Source of the DNA: Pseudomonas sp. WJP1
GTDB taxonomy: Bacteria; Pseudomonadota; Gammaproteobacteria; Pseudomonadales; Pseudomonadaceae
DNA length: 64,000 bases
Direction: 5' to 3'
NCBI RefSeq assembly: GCF_028471945.1
Contig: NZ_CP110128.1
Span: 4,266,501-4,330,500, forward strand
A program made the translations under genes and the position numbers. Below the pieces are notes generated by a model, which saw nothing but the letters and a program-made list of their open reading frames with translations, did no database searches and was not told the DNA's origin. Shown one piece after another: positions 43,603 to 52,284 of this stretch (the first letter of the stretch is position 1; the number at the start of each line of letters is the position of its first letter).

Positions 43603-43947
43603 TCACCTGCAGACGATGTGTGCGCCAGGCGTCACAGGGCCTATTCGCTCGTACGAGATCAGTTGCCCATCCCTTCGCATCTCAAATGATACGGCACCCT
43701 CGTCCGGAGGCAGAACAGTCGTCACGGTCTTGTAGCCTAGGTTGAGCCCTGCGCTGGAAGCCGAAGTATCTAGGTTCACACCCGCGGTAGTGACCGTTCT
43801 CACTAACGAGCATGGGCCAGCCTTTTCGGTGATTGATAGAAGTCCAATCCTCCTGGTCGCCCCGTCGCCATCGACATAGGTGATGGCGCATCCGCTGATG
43901 GACAGCGCAAAGTACAAAACTAATGGCAAAAGCTTCAATCCGGACAT
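43603..43947 (-). CDS. Small lipoprotein
   Basis: A 114-residue lipoprotein; lipobox ISGC with the acylated cysteine at residue 20 after a hydrophobic signal (LLPLVLYFALSISGC). The mature region contains VNLDTSASSAGLNLGYKT, which resembles a stretch of the neighbouring lipoprotein (IDASQSSTGGGIGFRN). Its ATG overlaps the end of that gene by thirteen bases, so the two are co-expressed. It ends HIVCR. Function is unknown; both are probably anchored in the envelope. Confidence 0.8.
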   Translation of the reverse strand: MSGLKLLPLVLYFALSISGCAITYVDGDGATRRIGLLSITEKAGPCSLVRTVTTAGVNLDTSASSAGLNLGYKTVTTVLPPDEGAVSFEMRRDGQLISYERIGPVTPGAHIVCR

Positions 43948-44600
43948 CCTTGCTGATCGATGTTGCCAACCACTTTTTTGGCGTACTTCTGGGCCATATT
44001 CACGGATGCATTCCCGGTCGCGAACGTGTACACACTCCGTGTTCCACCTATTTCAGTCGGTTCTGCCTTGCTGCCATGAGCCGTCTCTAAGGTGCTAATC
44101 GATACGGAGCCATAGGCGCTGCCAATGTGTTCATTCTTGACAGGCATACGAATGCCGACAATTCGACGATACCCAAACGAAATACCGGGGCCAACCGCAT
44201 CCCCCATGCTGACTTCAAGAAGGGACCACGATGTGTCAGCTACAAATATTAGCGGGCCTGGCTCCTTCTGCGGGGCGTTCTTGATCTCGGCAACAAGATC
44301 GCTAGCCTTACTTTTTCCACTAGCACACACAGCCGCTTGGCCGGTGGCGACTGTTTCTACCAGAACAAGGTTGCGGAGCGCGAGATCGACATCTGTGGTG
44401 CCCAACACGTCATATGCATCGCCATTCTCCTTTGTCGGCGCAACTGTCAATGCGACGTTCCTAAATCCGATGCCACCACCCGTACTGCTTTGCGATGCGT
44501 CAATCCCGACGCGTGTGTACGTTCCTACATACAACGTGTTGGGAGTCGAACAGCCAGATAATGAAAGAATAGCTGCCATCAATGTTAGTTTTCTGATCAT
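43935..44600 (-). CDS. Lipoprotein paired with the downstream small lipoprotein
   Basis: A 221-residue lipoprotein; lipobox SLSGC with the cysteine at residue 17 (RKLTLMAAILSLSGC). The frame is open far upstream, but the ATG at 44600 follows GGGGAAC and gives the signal peptide. Mature features are TLYVGTYTRVGIDASQSSTG, a repeated-strand middle (ALTVAPTKENGDAYDVLGTT) and a C-terminal cysteine (DQQGCPD). It shares a motif with the 114-residue lipoprotein that overlaps its 3' end. I recognise no named family. Two lipoproteins side by side could form an envelope complex. Confidence 0.82.
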   Translation of the reverse strand: MIRKLTLMAAILSLSGCSTPNTLYVGTYTRVGIDASQSSTGGGIGFRNVALTVAPTKENGDAYDVLGTTDVDLALRNLVLVETVATGQAAVCASGKSKASDLVAEIKNAPQKEPGPLIFVADTSWSLLEVSMGDAVGPGISFGYRRIVGIRMPVKNEHIGSAYGSVSISTLETAHGSKAEPTEIGGTRSVYTFATGNASVNMAQKYAKKVVGNIDQQGCPD

Positions 44601-44820
44601 CCGAATGTTCCCCTGACGAATAATTTCACGTACGTCGAAAGGAGTATAGAGAGCACTTTTGATCCCGGCTGATTGCCAGCCTCCCAGTGAGCTTTTTATT
44701 GAGTTCAAAAAATTTTCCTTCTCTTTCCACCCCAAACGACGGTTGGTAAAAATTGTGCTTGAATGGAGTGGAGCCGTCTGAAGCTGTCGTTCAAATCTCA
44801 AGAACCGTGGGAGCCAAACG

Positions 44821-45240
44821 ATGCCAACTGATTTCGTGGTGTGCAAAGAAGAAGTGGACAATCGCGGGCCGGCCCCGGAGTCATTCTTGTTGGAAATCGT
44901 TGCGTGGGCGAAGGAGGCCCCAGATGAAATCTTCCTGCCAAACCAGCGGGCTGATATTTACTCCAGCGTCCTTACCAAACTTGGACCTTGGGAGGGGCTC
45001 CTGCATCGCAAAGCTGTGATGCTCGAAGTCCTGCGTGTTTTAGGTGGATTCGAAAGTTCCTGGAATTGGCATGAAGGGCGGGATATCAACAATTCGAAGT
45101 CCAACACTCCTTGCACGGAAGAAGCTGGAATTTTTCAATGCTCAGGGGACTCGATGCACTTTGATCCATCGCTGAAGGAACTGCTCTTGCAGGCGGCGGG
45201 AAAGACCGACTGCGACGCGTTTGAACATTTGTATAAGGTT
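44821..45240 (+). pseudogene. Truncated gene, original C-terminus replaced
   Basis: The first ~140 residues look like a genuine cytoplasmic protein (KAVMLEVLRVLGGFESSWNW, then TPCTEEAGIFQCSGDSMHFD, then KELLLQAAGKTDCDAF). The segment ESSWNWHEGRD with TEEAG resembles lysozyme-like or transglycosylase-like active-site contexts, but this is a weak impression. After about position 45235 the frame runs into unrelated low-quality DNA that has a 17-base tandem duplication and reads to 45588, overlapping the end of the SIR2 gene. I conclude that the 3' part was lost in a rearrangement. The remaining protein may not be functional. Confidence 0.55.
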
Positions 45241-45280
45241 TCTCTTCTATGTGGCCCTCGCAGGCCATATACCCCAAAAG

Positions 45281-45314
45281 CCAGCAAAAGGAGACAGCCA
45301 GCAAAAGGAGACAG
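45281..45314. repeat. 17-base perfect tandem duplication
   Basis: CCAGCAAAAGGAGACAG occurs twice in direct contact (45281-45297, 45298-45314). The following bases (ATTTATTTTCAGAAAATATC) resemble hairpin repeats found beside small REP-associated transposases in pseudomonads, but no transposase gene is present. It marks the break point of the truncated gene. Confidence 0.7.
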
Positions 45315-45401
45315 ATTTATTTTCAGAAAATATCCCCTTTCTGGACCGCCCCCTTTCTGGTCCAAGAATACTTTTAGACCACCCAGCAAAAAGCGCCATG
45401 C

Positions 45402-46268
45402 TTACCAGTTTTGCTTCGTTGCCAAGGTACGTCTTGCGTCTTCAACCAATTGCACAAGTTCACCTAGCGACTCGGTCAGTTCTGCATGCCCCTTATCCGG
45501 AGAGTATGTCAAAAACTTTATTTTCATAGACTCAGAAGCAACGGAAAGTATATCTGAATGCACCTCTCCTTCCGGCAGCGTCATATAATGAAATGGCATG
45601 CGACCGTAAACATACTGAACATCCTCGAATAGAGACCTTATATCAGGATCATCTATCCCACAACCAACAAACACGAACGTATGAGTTAATACCAACGATT
45701 TTATCAGAGCATAAAAAACCTGATATTTCGTTCTCGCTTCCGCATAATCTCGCCTTGTGAAAATAAGGTTACCCGGAGCATCTGCTGAACCATGCGTTTT
45801 CAACAAAAGCCGACTATCGCCACCAGATATACAATACAAAATATCAGAACTTGTGTGATCCTTTTTTATGACTGTCCCATGCGAAGCATTGTAGGCATAA
45901 GTATCATATATAAGATCAAAATTCGGAGTAGCAACAATCGACGAATCAAGATTATATATGTGTTCGTGAATTTGGGCAGGCCGATATCCCGGCCGTTGAT
46001 ATTCCGCCTGAACCAGACTTACAAAAACATCATCGCCTACCTTTTTCTTAATTAACTCACAAGCAGTGAGATAGTCGCGCAGATCAATCAACTCTGCAAT
46101 AACAGGCGGCGAATCAATCTTCGCTGCGGCTGACTTCAAGAAATCCACCCAAGTCGCCGGACGTTTGCCATCAGCATTTGTAGAGTTTCGCGAGACCCCT
46201 GAACCTATCATTATCACGCTACGTCTGCGAGCAATAGCAGAAACTAATTCATCACCCCAAGCGATCAT
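45402..46268 (-). CDS. SIR2-family protein (putative NAD-consuming effector)
   Basis: A 288-residue protein of the SIR2-like (SIR2_2) fold. The NAD-binding loop is VIMIGSGVSRNS (18-29), the catalytic-region Asn/Asp are in ATPNFDLIYD (113-122), a histidine is in LLLKTHGSADAP (155-166), and VFVGCGIDDPDIRSLF follows. In defence systems such SIR2 domains deplete NAD+ when infection is sensed. There is no signal peptide. Its ATG shares one base with the stop of the ParA-type gene (TGATG), so the two are co-translated. The DNA is visibly AT-rich. A chromatin-type deacetylase role is unlikely. Confidence 0.9.
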   Translation of the reverse strand: MIAWGDELVSAIARRRSVIMIGSGVSRNSTNADGKRPATWVDFLKSAAAKIDSPPVIAELIDLRDYLTACELIKKKVGDDVFVSLVQAEYQRPGYRPAQIHEHIYNLDSSIVATPNFDLIYDTYAYNASHGTVIKKDHTSSDILYCISGGDSRLLLKTHGSADAPGNLIFTRRDYAEARTKYQVFYALIKSLVLTHTFVFVGCGIDDPDIRSLFEDVQYVYGRMPFHYMTLPEGEVHSDILSVASESMKIKFLTYSPDKGHAELTESLGELVQLVEDARRTLATKQNW

Positions 46269-47257
46269 CAGCCAATCCTTTGGTCAAGTTTATCAGCAAT
46301 TGCATGATAAAAACTTCCAGCTTCTTCAACACGATTATAGTTAGACCCAACGATACCGTCTTTTGCACCCAAATCAAATATCGGGGCATGCGCCTGCTGC
46401 GATAGTGGAACGACACTACTTAGAGTTGGAACTTCGCCTAGGTTTACTTCAGAAAGCTGAACATCAAAAAACTCACAGAGCAACTTCAATTCCTCGTTTT
46501 GTTTTTTTATTATGTTCTCGAAAGCATCTACCGCTTGCCTTACGCCCTCTTTCTTTTTAGCAGTATATTGCTGCATTACATAACCGGCAAACTTCAAATC
46601 CCACTCTACAACCGCATCCTTCACCATAAATGGCACACCCTCGTCTACCACGTAACGATCCAAAGCTCCAATGAGCGAGGTGCGCCAGTTAGCAAAGGAT
46701 TTGAGAATATTACTCACTGCCATTAGGCTAAAAATATCGACAGATAACGGCATCAAAAAATAATCAACGGCGAGCACTACGGACCTGTTTAGAGCTCCTA
46801 AGGATGGCCCCATGTCCACTAGAACATAATCGTACTCTTCAAGCCTACCCACCAATTCCCGAAGGGCAAAGGTTGTCTGAAAGCCTCTGGGATCACCGTT
46901 GCGCGTTGCCGCCCAATCAGTAGCAAGGAGATCCTCACGAATAGAGAGTTTTGGGTCACCCACAATTACGTCAACACCAAACCTTTCACTCCGCACAATC
47001 GTTGGAATGTCTGAGGCATATCCATGACCACGGCGAACAGGCTCGAAAAAAGCATCAATGCTTTGATGGGTGCCATCCATCAGAATAGACTCGAGCATTT
47101 TATCAGGTAAAAGGTACGCCGATGCATTGCACTGAGGATCTGCATCCAGAACCAAAACTTTCTTTTTTGATTTTAGCGCCAAGGACGCGGCAACATTGCA
47201 TAACAAAGTTGTTTTTCCAACGCCTCCTTTGTTATTGAAAAAAGCGATACTTTTCAA
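46268..47257 (-). CDS. ParA-type (AAA_31) ATPase coupled to the SIR2 gene
   Basis: A 329-residue ATPase with the deviant Walker A KGGVGKTT (10-17) and the switch segment VLDADPQCNASAYL, followed by YVLVDMGPSLGALNRSVVLA. These mark the ParA/Soj family. No parB gene or parS-like repeats accompany it, so chromosome or plasmid partition is unlikely; coupling to a SIR2 gene suggests it is the sensor or control part of a two-gene defence unit. The start codon is TTG, with AAGGAG six bases before; this RBS decides the start. Parts of the middle (VMQQYTAKKKEGVRQAVDAF) are lineage-specific. Confidence 0.9.
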   Translation of the reverse strand: MKSIAFFNNKGGVGKTTLLCNVAASLALKSKKKVLVLDADPQCNASAYLLPDKMLESILMDGTHQSIDAFFEPVRRGHGYASDIPTIVRSERFGVDVIVGDPKLSIREDLLATDWAATRNGDPRGFQTTFALRELVGRLEEYDYVLVDMGPSLGALNRSVVLAVDYFLMPLSVDIFSLMAVSNILKSFANWRTSLIGALDRYVVDEGVPFMVKDAVVEWDLKFAGYVMQQYTAKKKEGVRQAVDAFENIIKKQNEELKLLCEFFDVQLSEVNLGEVPTLSSVVPLSQQAHAPIFDLGAKDGIVGSNYNRVEEAGSFYHAIADKLDQRIG

Positions 47258-47475
47258 TTACAGCTCCTTTTAATTCTGACCACTGAAGCTATTCAGTCTT
47301 ACGAATAGGCTAAAATACCATGAAGGACAATACTGCCCCAGTAGTGTAAAGGTATCAAAATGCCACCCTGGCGTCCATGTGTCTTGCCACAGCTTTACCC
47401 CCCAACAAACTGAAGCGTCGTACCTCAGGACGTCCTAGTGAAATACAACCTCCGATTAGGCCACATCACGCATAG

Positions 47476-47660
47476 GTGAAATTGCGCAATCAGGCCAGGC
47501 CGTTCCGTGCAGAGTGCCTGAAGGGCCTGAAGGGCCTGAAGCAACTGAAACAGCTCAAGAGTGAAGGCATCGACGAAGTGGCGGGGCTGGTGGACTTTGG
47601 CATGCCTCAGTACAGTGTTGAAACAACGCTACCTACACTGGCGACTTACTTTGAAACAAG
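47476..47660 (+). pseudogene. Possible remnant of a larger gene's 3' end
   Basis: The stretch encodes LKSEGIDEVAGLVDFGMPQY followed by SVETTLPTLATYFE, which looks like the C-terminal end of a luciferase-like monooxygenase module of the MupA/Atu3671 type. It starts after a short triplicated CTGAAGGGC segment and has no RBS. No upstream partner is present. The rest of 47258-47475 holds the promoter region of the ParA-type gene and nothing else I can name. Confidence 0.3.
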
Positions 47661-47668
47661 GAGGTTAT

Positions 47669-48325
47669 ATGAACACGATGAAGCTGATGCTTGCGCTGTT
47701 GGCGAGCACGACCAGTTACGCTGCACTGGCCGCAGAAAAAACCTTTGCGCTGACCGCCTTCAGCAGCGTTGAAGCCCGACAGGGCATCAACCTGTCGATC
47801 AAATGCGCTGCAACCTCATCAATGGTTGTCTCAGGCTCCGCCAATACGCTGAATACACTCCAGGTGACGACGAACAACAAGGCGTTATTGCTCGTGAATG
47901 ACGCAGCGGAAAATGTTCGCCTCGCCTCCCCTACGCTGGATATCACGCTGTATACCAGCGAACCACTGACGGGGCTGACAGGAAAAGCAGGGGTGAAAAT
48001 CGTGGTACCTGCGTGTGCCGTCGATCCGTCCAAACTGACGGTGGCAGGCAGCATGGGCACTGACATCCAGATCGAGGGCAAGACGGGTGAGCTGGTGCTT
48101 GACCTGGCAATGGGTGGCACCTTTAACAAAAAACCGCAGCCCTTCACTGCGGATGTGGCGAATGTGCGCATGAGCATGGGAGCGGAGTCATCCCTGTGCC
48201 ACATTCCCCGGATCAACAGCAGCTTGTCTGCCGGCGCACGGCTGTCTGTCAGTCCATCGGCTCAGGTCGATACCGGCGCCACGGGCTCTTTCGCCAGCGA
48301 AATTTCAACCTCTGATTGTTCGTAA
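47669..48325 (+). CDS. DUF2807 (GIN domain) exported protein
   Basis: A 218-residue exported protein. A signal peptide is visible (MKLMLALLASTTSYAALA, cleavage before AEKTFALTAF). The mature sequence is beta-rich with short repeats, e.g. TAFSSVEARQGINLSIKCAA and LTGKAGVKIVVPACAV, characteristic of the DUF2807/GIN adhesin-head-like domain. Length and layout match short members. AAGGAGGT stands immediately upstream of the ATG, a near-perfect RBS, which decides this start over the longer open frame. It probably lies in the periplasm or at the surface; its function is unknown. It is alone on its strand. Confidence 0.87.
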   Translation: MNTMKLMLALLASTTSYAALAAEKTFALTAFSSVEARQGINLSIKCAATSSMVVSGSANTLNTLQVTTNNKALLLVNDAAENVRLASPTLDITLYTSEPLTGLTGKAGVKIVVPACAVDPSKLTVAGSMGTDIQIEGKTGELVLDLAMGGTFNKKPQPFTADVANVRMSMGAESSLCHIPRINSSLSAGARLSVSPSAQVDTGATGSFASEISTSDCS

Positions 48326-48607
48326 ACGGCAGGGGTGAACAGGCCGCTCTCAGTTTGATGACAGCCGAGCTGCCATTGAAATGACATTTGCTGTGAGGCA
48401 AGGATCGCCCCATTAGCTGGACTCTAATCCAGGCTAGCGGGCGTCCCCTTTACACTCCTTTACACCCTTCACACCTCTACATCTGTAAAAGTTCCACCCA
48501 GCGCTTTAGATGCAGGACCCTTCATCCCCCGGCACCCTGACCTGCAAACCCTCAAAGCACCCATTAAATGGCAGAATCCCCTCACCCAGATCATTTCGGA
48601 GACCACA

Positions 48608-50467
48608 ATGCTTCGCGTGTTTGAACGAAGGCTCGACCCATTTCCCCCCGACGAAGCGCCACCTCCGCCTGTCGGCCTGATGCGGTTCCTGTGGGCCTGC
48701 ACACGCGGAGCCCGCGGCTATATCCTCGCGCTGGCCTTGCTCAGCGCCAGTGTGTCGATCTACGAAGCCTGGTTGTTTTCCTTCCTTGGTCAGGTCGTGG
48801 ACCTGCTCTCGACCTGGCAGGCCGGTGGCGATGCGAACGGGCAGGAAAGTTCAGTGCTGTGGGGTATCGCGATCGTGTTGCTCACCAGCATTGGGCTGGT
48901 GGCGCTGCGCACCATGGTGCAGCACCAGGTATTGGCGATTAACCTGCCGCTGCGGCTGCGCTGGGACTTTCATCGGCTGATGCTGCGGCAAAGCCTTTCA
49001 TTCTTCTCCGATGAGTTCTCAGGCAGAGTCACGACCAAGGTGATGCAGACGGCATTGGCCGTGCGCGAAGTCCTGTTCACCTTCATCGAAATCGCACCCG
49101 GAATCGGCGTCTACTTCATTGCAATCATCGCACTGGCCGGCGGCTTCGCCCTGAAACTCATGCTGCCTTTTATTGCCTGGGTCGCGTTGTTCGGCCTGGC
49201 CATGCTGTACTTTGTGCCACGCCTGGGGCAAGTCGGGCAGGAGCAGGCCCACGCGCGATCGTCGATGACGGGGCGTGTTTCAGACGCCTACACCAACATC
49301 ACCACCGTCAAACTGTTCTCGCACTCCAATCGTGAAGCGCACTTCGCGCGCGCGGCGATGGAGGATTTCAAGAACACCGGTTTTCGCCAGATGCGCTTGG
49401 TCAGCCAGTTCGAGATCGTCAATCAGGCACTGGTGGTGGGATTGATCATGGCAGCCGGCGGTTATGCCCTGTGGCTCTGGCACCAGGGAGAAGTCGGTGC
49501 GGGGGCCGTGGCGGCGATTACTGCCATGGCGTTGCGTATCAATGGCATGTCGCACTGGATCATGTGGCAAATGACTTCGCTGTTCGAAAACATCGGCACC
49601 GTTCAGGACGGCATGGCAACCCTGACCCGCGGGCCCAAGGTGCAGGATGCGCCGAACGCCGGCGTGCTGGTACCCTCTGGCGGCGCGGTGAGCTTTGACA
49701 ACGTGAGCTTCAACTACAACGGCGAACGCCAGGTGCTCGACGGCTTGAGCCTGAACATCCGCCCAGGCGAAAAAATCGGCCTGGTGGGCCGTTCCGGTGC
49801 AGGCAAATCGACGCTGATCAATCTGCTGCTGCGTTTCTATGACGTCAACAGCGGTGTGATTCGCATCGACGGGCAAAACATCGCTCAGGTGACACAAGAC
49901 AGTCTGCGTGCCGCTATCGGTATGGTCACTCAGGATACTTCCCTGCTGCACCGCTCGATTCGCGACAACATCGCCTACGGCCGCCCGGACGCGACCGACG
50001 CCCAGGTGCGCAGCGCCGCGGTCAATGCCCAGGCCGACGGTTTCATCAGCCAACTGAGCGATCGGCAAGGCCATAGCGGCTATGACACCCTGGTGGGTGA
50101 GCGCGGCATCAAGCTCTCGGGCGGCCAGCGCCAACGCATCGCCATCGCCCGGGTGATGCTCAAGAACGCGCCGATCCTGTTGCTGGACGAGGCCACCAGC
50201 GCCCTGGATTCGGAAGTCGAAGTCGCCATCCAGGAAAGCCTCGATGAAATGATGCAGGGCAAGACCGTCATCGCCATCGCCCATCGGCTGTCGACGATCG
50301 CGGCCATGGATCGGCTCATTGTCATGGATGAGGGACGCATCATCGAACAGGGTACCCACGCTGAGTTGCTGGGAAGAAACGGCACCTACGCGCGGCTCTG
50401 GCAGCATCAAAGTGGTGGCTTCCTGGGCGAGGATCAGGGGGTGGTTGAGGCGATGGATCAGGCGTGA
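48608..50467 (+). CDS. ABC exporter, fused membrane and ATPase domains (MsbA-like)
   Basis: A 619-residue half-transporter. About six transmembrane segments occupy residues 35-330 and the ATPase domain follows: Walker A GLVGRSGAGKSTLI (about 395), Q-loop in GMVTQDTSLLHRSI, signature KLSGGQRQRIAIARVM and Walker B ILLLDEATSALDSE. It should work as a homodimer exporting lipids or hydrophobic compounds. The 281-base upstream region (48326-48607) shows no gene. It is followed by a small DUF6429-like gene on the same strand. No partner membrane-fusion gene is adjacent, which agrees with an MsbA-type protein. Confidence 0.93.
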   Translation: MLRVFERRLDPFPPDEAPPPPVGLMRFLWACTRGARGYILALALLSASVSIYEAWLFSFLGQVVDLLSTWQAGGDANGQESSVLWGIAIVLLTSIGLVALRTMVQHQVLAINLPLRLRWDFHRLMLRQSLSFFSDEFSGRVTTKVMQTALAVREVLFTFIEIAPGIGVYFIAIIALAGGFALKLMLPFIAWVALFGLAMLYFVPRLGQVGQEQAHARSSMTGRVSDAYTNITTVKLFSHSNREAHFARAAMEDFKNTGFRQMRLVSQFEIVNQALVVGLIMAAGGYALWLWHQGEVGAGAVAAITAMALRINGMSHWIMWQMTSLFENIGTVQDGMATLTRGPKVQDAPNAGVLVPSGGAVSFDNVSFNYNGERQVLDGLSLNIRPGEKIGLVGRSGAGKSTLINLLLRFYDVNSGVIRIDGQNIAQVTQDSLRAAIGMVTQDTSLLHRSIRDNIAYGRPDATDAQVRSAAVNAQADGFISQLSDRQGHSGYDTLVGERGIKLSGGQRQRIAIARVMLKNAPILLLDEATSALDSEVEVAIQESLDEMMQGKTVIAIAHRLSTIAAMDRLIVMDEGRIIEQGTHAELLGRNGTYARLWQHQSGGFLGEDQGVVEAMDQA

Positions 50468-50531
50468 GCGTATTATGGTGTGCCCATCACACACTCGACG
50501 GTACCTGTTGAACATGAGCGGAGTAACGATC

Positions 50532-50792
50532 ATGGAGTACGACGACAAACTGATTGAAGAGGCCGTACTTGCCCTGTTGGCGACCTTCAGTTTCGACGAT
50601 GGGCATGCCTGGAAAGGGTTCGACTTCGAAACCATGAACCGATTGCATGAATATGGTTTCATCAGCAATCCGGTGAACAAGAACAAATCGATCTGGTTGA
50701 CGGAGGAAGGGCTGGAGCGAGGTCGGCAGATTGCCGACAGGTTATTTGGGGTGAGAACTCAAGGGGAGCAGGCATCCAACCCTGAGACATGA
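50532..50792 (+). CDS. Small DUF6429-like protein
   Basis: An 86-residue acidic protein: MEYDDKLIEEAVLALLATFS, followed by HAWKGFDFETMNRLHEYGFI and ends in a polar tail. It fits small proteins named DUF6429, predicted winged-helix-like. CGGAG precedes the ATG; another ATG at 50514 is possible. It lies 64 bases after the ABC exporter stop. Function is unknown; no signal peptide or membrane segment is seen. Confidence 0.8.
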   Translation: MEYDDKLIEEAVLALLATFSFDDGHAWKGFDFETMNRLHEYGFISNPVNKNKSIWLTEEGLERGRQIADRLFGVRTQGEQASNPET

Positions 50793-50992
50793 CTTCATGC
50801 TACAACCAGTTTGGTTGCATCTGAGTATCGTCTAGATGAGCCCGCCCTCCTTGGAGTCAGTGGGGTTTGTGGAACACTTACGATACTTAGGTGGGCATGG
50901 CGATGTACTCCGCACTTAACAGATATTTCGCAAGCGCGCTTCCAAGAGGACTGCCGGAACCGCGGGGCAAACAGCTGCCCCCTGACTCGCCC

Positions 50993-51262
50993 TCACCTAT
51001 TGCGCAAGTTTGGCGCAATCAACTCATGCTTCGTAGCCTCGATACGTGTAATCGCTGGCACTTGGTCTGAGCAAAGTTGGATCTTCAAATATTGCTGGGT
51101 ACGCTCAGTGTCAAAGATTTGCTTTGCTGCTGCCATGTCCTCAAGCAACTGCCGATTAACGGAGTAGTAGCCGCAGTTCGGACATTTAAACTCATCAAAA
51201 CTGCCTACCGGAAAGGCTTTTTCGGCACTCTCGCGACATACGACACAGACAGTGATGCTCAT
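50993..51262 (-). CDS. Small zinc-finger-like hypothetical protein
   Basis: An 89-residue protein. The N-terminal half has two cysteine pairs, CVVC (6-9) and CPNC (27-30), a zinc-ribbon pattern (FKCPNCGYYSVNRQLLED), followed by a helical tail. AAGGAGTCAGGT lies before the ATG, a strong RBS. It stands alone between the DUF6429-like gene and the metallo-hydrolase gene. Function is unknown; a metal-binding or nucleic-acid-related role is possible. Confidence 0.7.
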   Translation of the reverse strand: MSITVCVVCRESAEKAFPVGSFDEFKCPNCGYYSVNRQLLEDMAAAKQIFDTERTQQYLKIQLCSDQVPAITRIEATKHELIAPNLRNR

Positions 51263-51374
51263 ACCTGACTCCTTGTGGATGACCTATCAACTGTAGCTGA
51301 TCCATTCCCACCCTCCTCCACCCGGGCATGACCCTGATCCCGGACACGACGTTAATAAATAGCTGAACGCAAGA

Positions 51375-52238
51375 TCATGACTCAAATCGACTCAGCACCG
51401 CGTACGTATCAAACGGCAGATAACGTGATTGTTTGTCACGCATGACCTTGATCATCGCAATGTCCGGATCACTGGCAAAAAACAGGCGGCCACCGTTGGC
51501 TACGAGGTAATCGAGCAACCGCTCCTTTTCCCCGACGATACCTTCCGGGTTGCGGTCGTTGGCCGTGGTGACCGCCAGGCTCAGCCAGTGGGTTCCGGGG
51601 ATCAGGTCGCCGGCAAACACCACGGGGCCACCCGGCATGGCGATTTCCGGTATCAATTGACCCGGCGTGTAGCCTTCGCTGAAGTGCAAGCGCCAGCCGT
51701 CCCCCAGTTCCTTGCAGCGTCCTCCCTCGACAAGCATCAGCCGGCCGCTGCCTTCGAGCCTGTGCACGATCTGCCGGACGAACAGTGCGCGGTCATGGGG
51801 ATGGTTGTGCAGGGCACGAAACCAGTGACGCTCCCCGGTGATGTAGCGCGCTGCGGGAAACAACAGTCGCGGTGTATCGCCATCGTCAATCGCCGCACGG
51901 GTTTCGGGGCTCAGTTGCGCATGCAGATGACTGAGCACCACCGTGTTGATGTCGCTCTCGGTCAGCCCCTGTTGCGCCAGGCTTTCCAGCAGGCCCGGAA
52001 CGTGCTTCTGGCAGGTGCATGCCCGGCGCGGCGGCGCGAGCAATGCGCTCGCTCCCGCCAGCACCAGGATGTTCCTGTCCCCTTGCTGAACCAGTAATCC
52101 CCGTGAGGCAAGTTGCACCAGATTGTCGTGATCGGGCCTGATCCAGTCGAGCCAGGTATGCCTGGGTGTATTGCCGAACATCACCCCACCATCCAGCTTG
52201 TGACTTCTACCATCCAGCGTGGATAAACGACGGTTCAC
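51375..52238 (-). CDS. Metallo-beta-lactamase-fold protein with degenerate metal site
   Basis: A 287-residue protein of the MBL fold. The first metal motif, normally HxHxDH, reads SHLHAQLSP (H104, H106, then A, Q), so the aspartate and third histidine are absent. The TPGH motif reads GYTPGQ; GDLIPG keeps its aspartate. The site is therefore probably unable to hold two metals. It may be a binding protein or use one metal. The start is GTG (52238) after AGAGGAAAT; ATG at 52181 would remove 19 residues. It is upstream of nothing obvious and may be monocistronic. Confidence 0.8.
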   Translation of the reverse strand: MNRRLSTLDGRSHKLDGGVMFGNTPRHTWLDWIRPDHDNLVQLASRGLLVQQGDRNILVLAGASALLAPPRRACTCQKHVPGLLESLAQQGLTESDINTVVLSHLHAQLSPETRAAIDDGDTPRLLFPAARYITGERHWFRALHNHPHDRALFVRQIVHRLEGSGRLMLVEGGRCKELGDGWRLHFSEGYTPGQLIPEIAMPGGPVVFAGDLIPGTHWLSLAVTTANDRNPEGIVGEKERLLDYLVANGGRLFFASDPDIAMIKVMRDKQSRYLPFDTYAVLSRFES

Positions 52239-52284
52239 AACATTTCCTCTTCGAATAGGCAGTACCCGCTACCGGGTCCAGTCA

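Noticed and set aside
46268..47257. Plasmid or chromosome partition ATPase
   Set aside because: No parB gene or parS-like repeats nearby; the gene is coupled to SIR2.
50903..51070. Short plus-strand frame (about 55 residues, MYSALNRYFASALPRG)
   Set aside because: Partly antisense to the zinc-finger-like gene, weak RBS, no homology I recognise.
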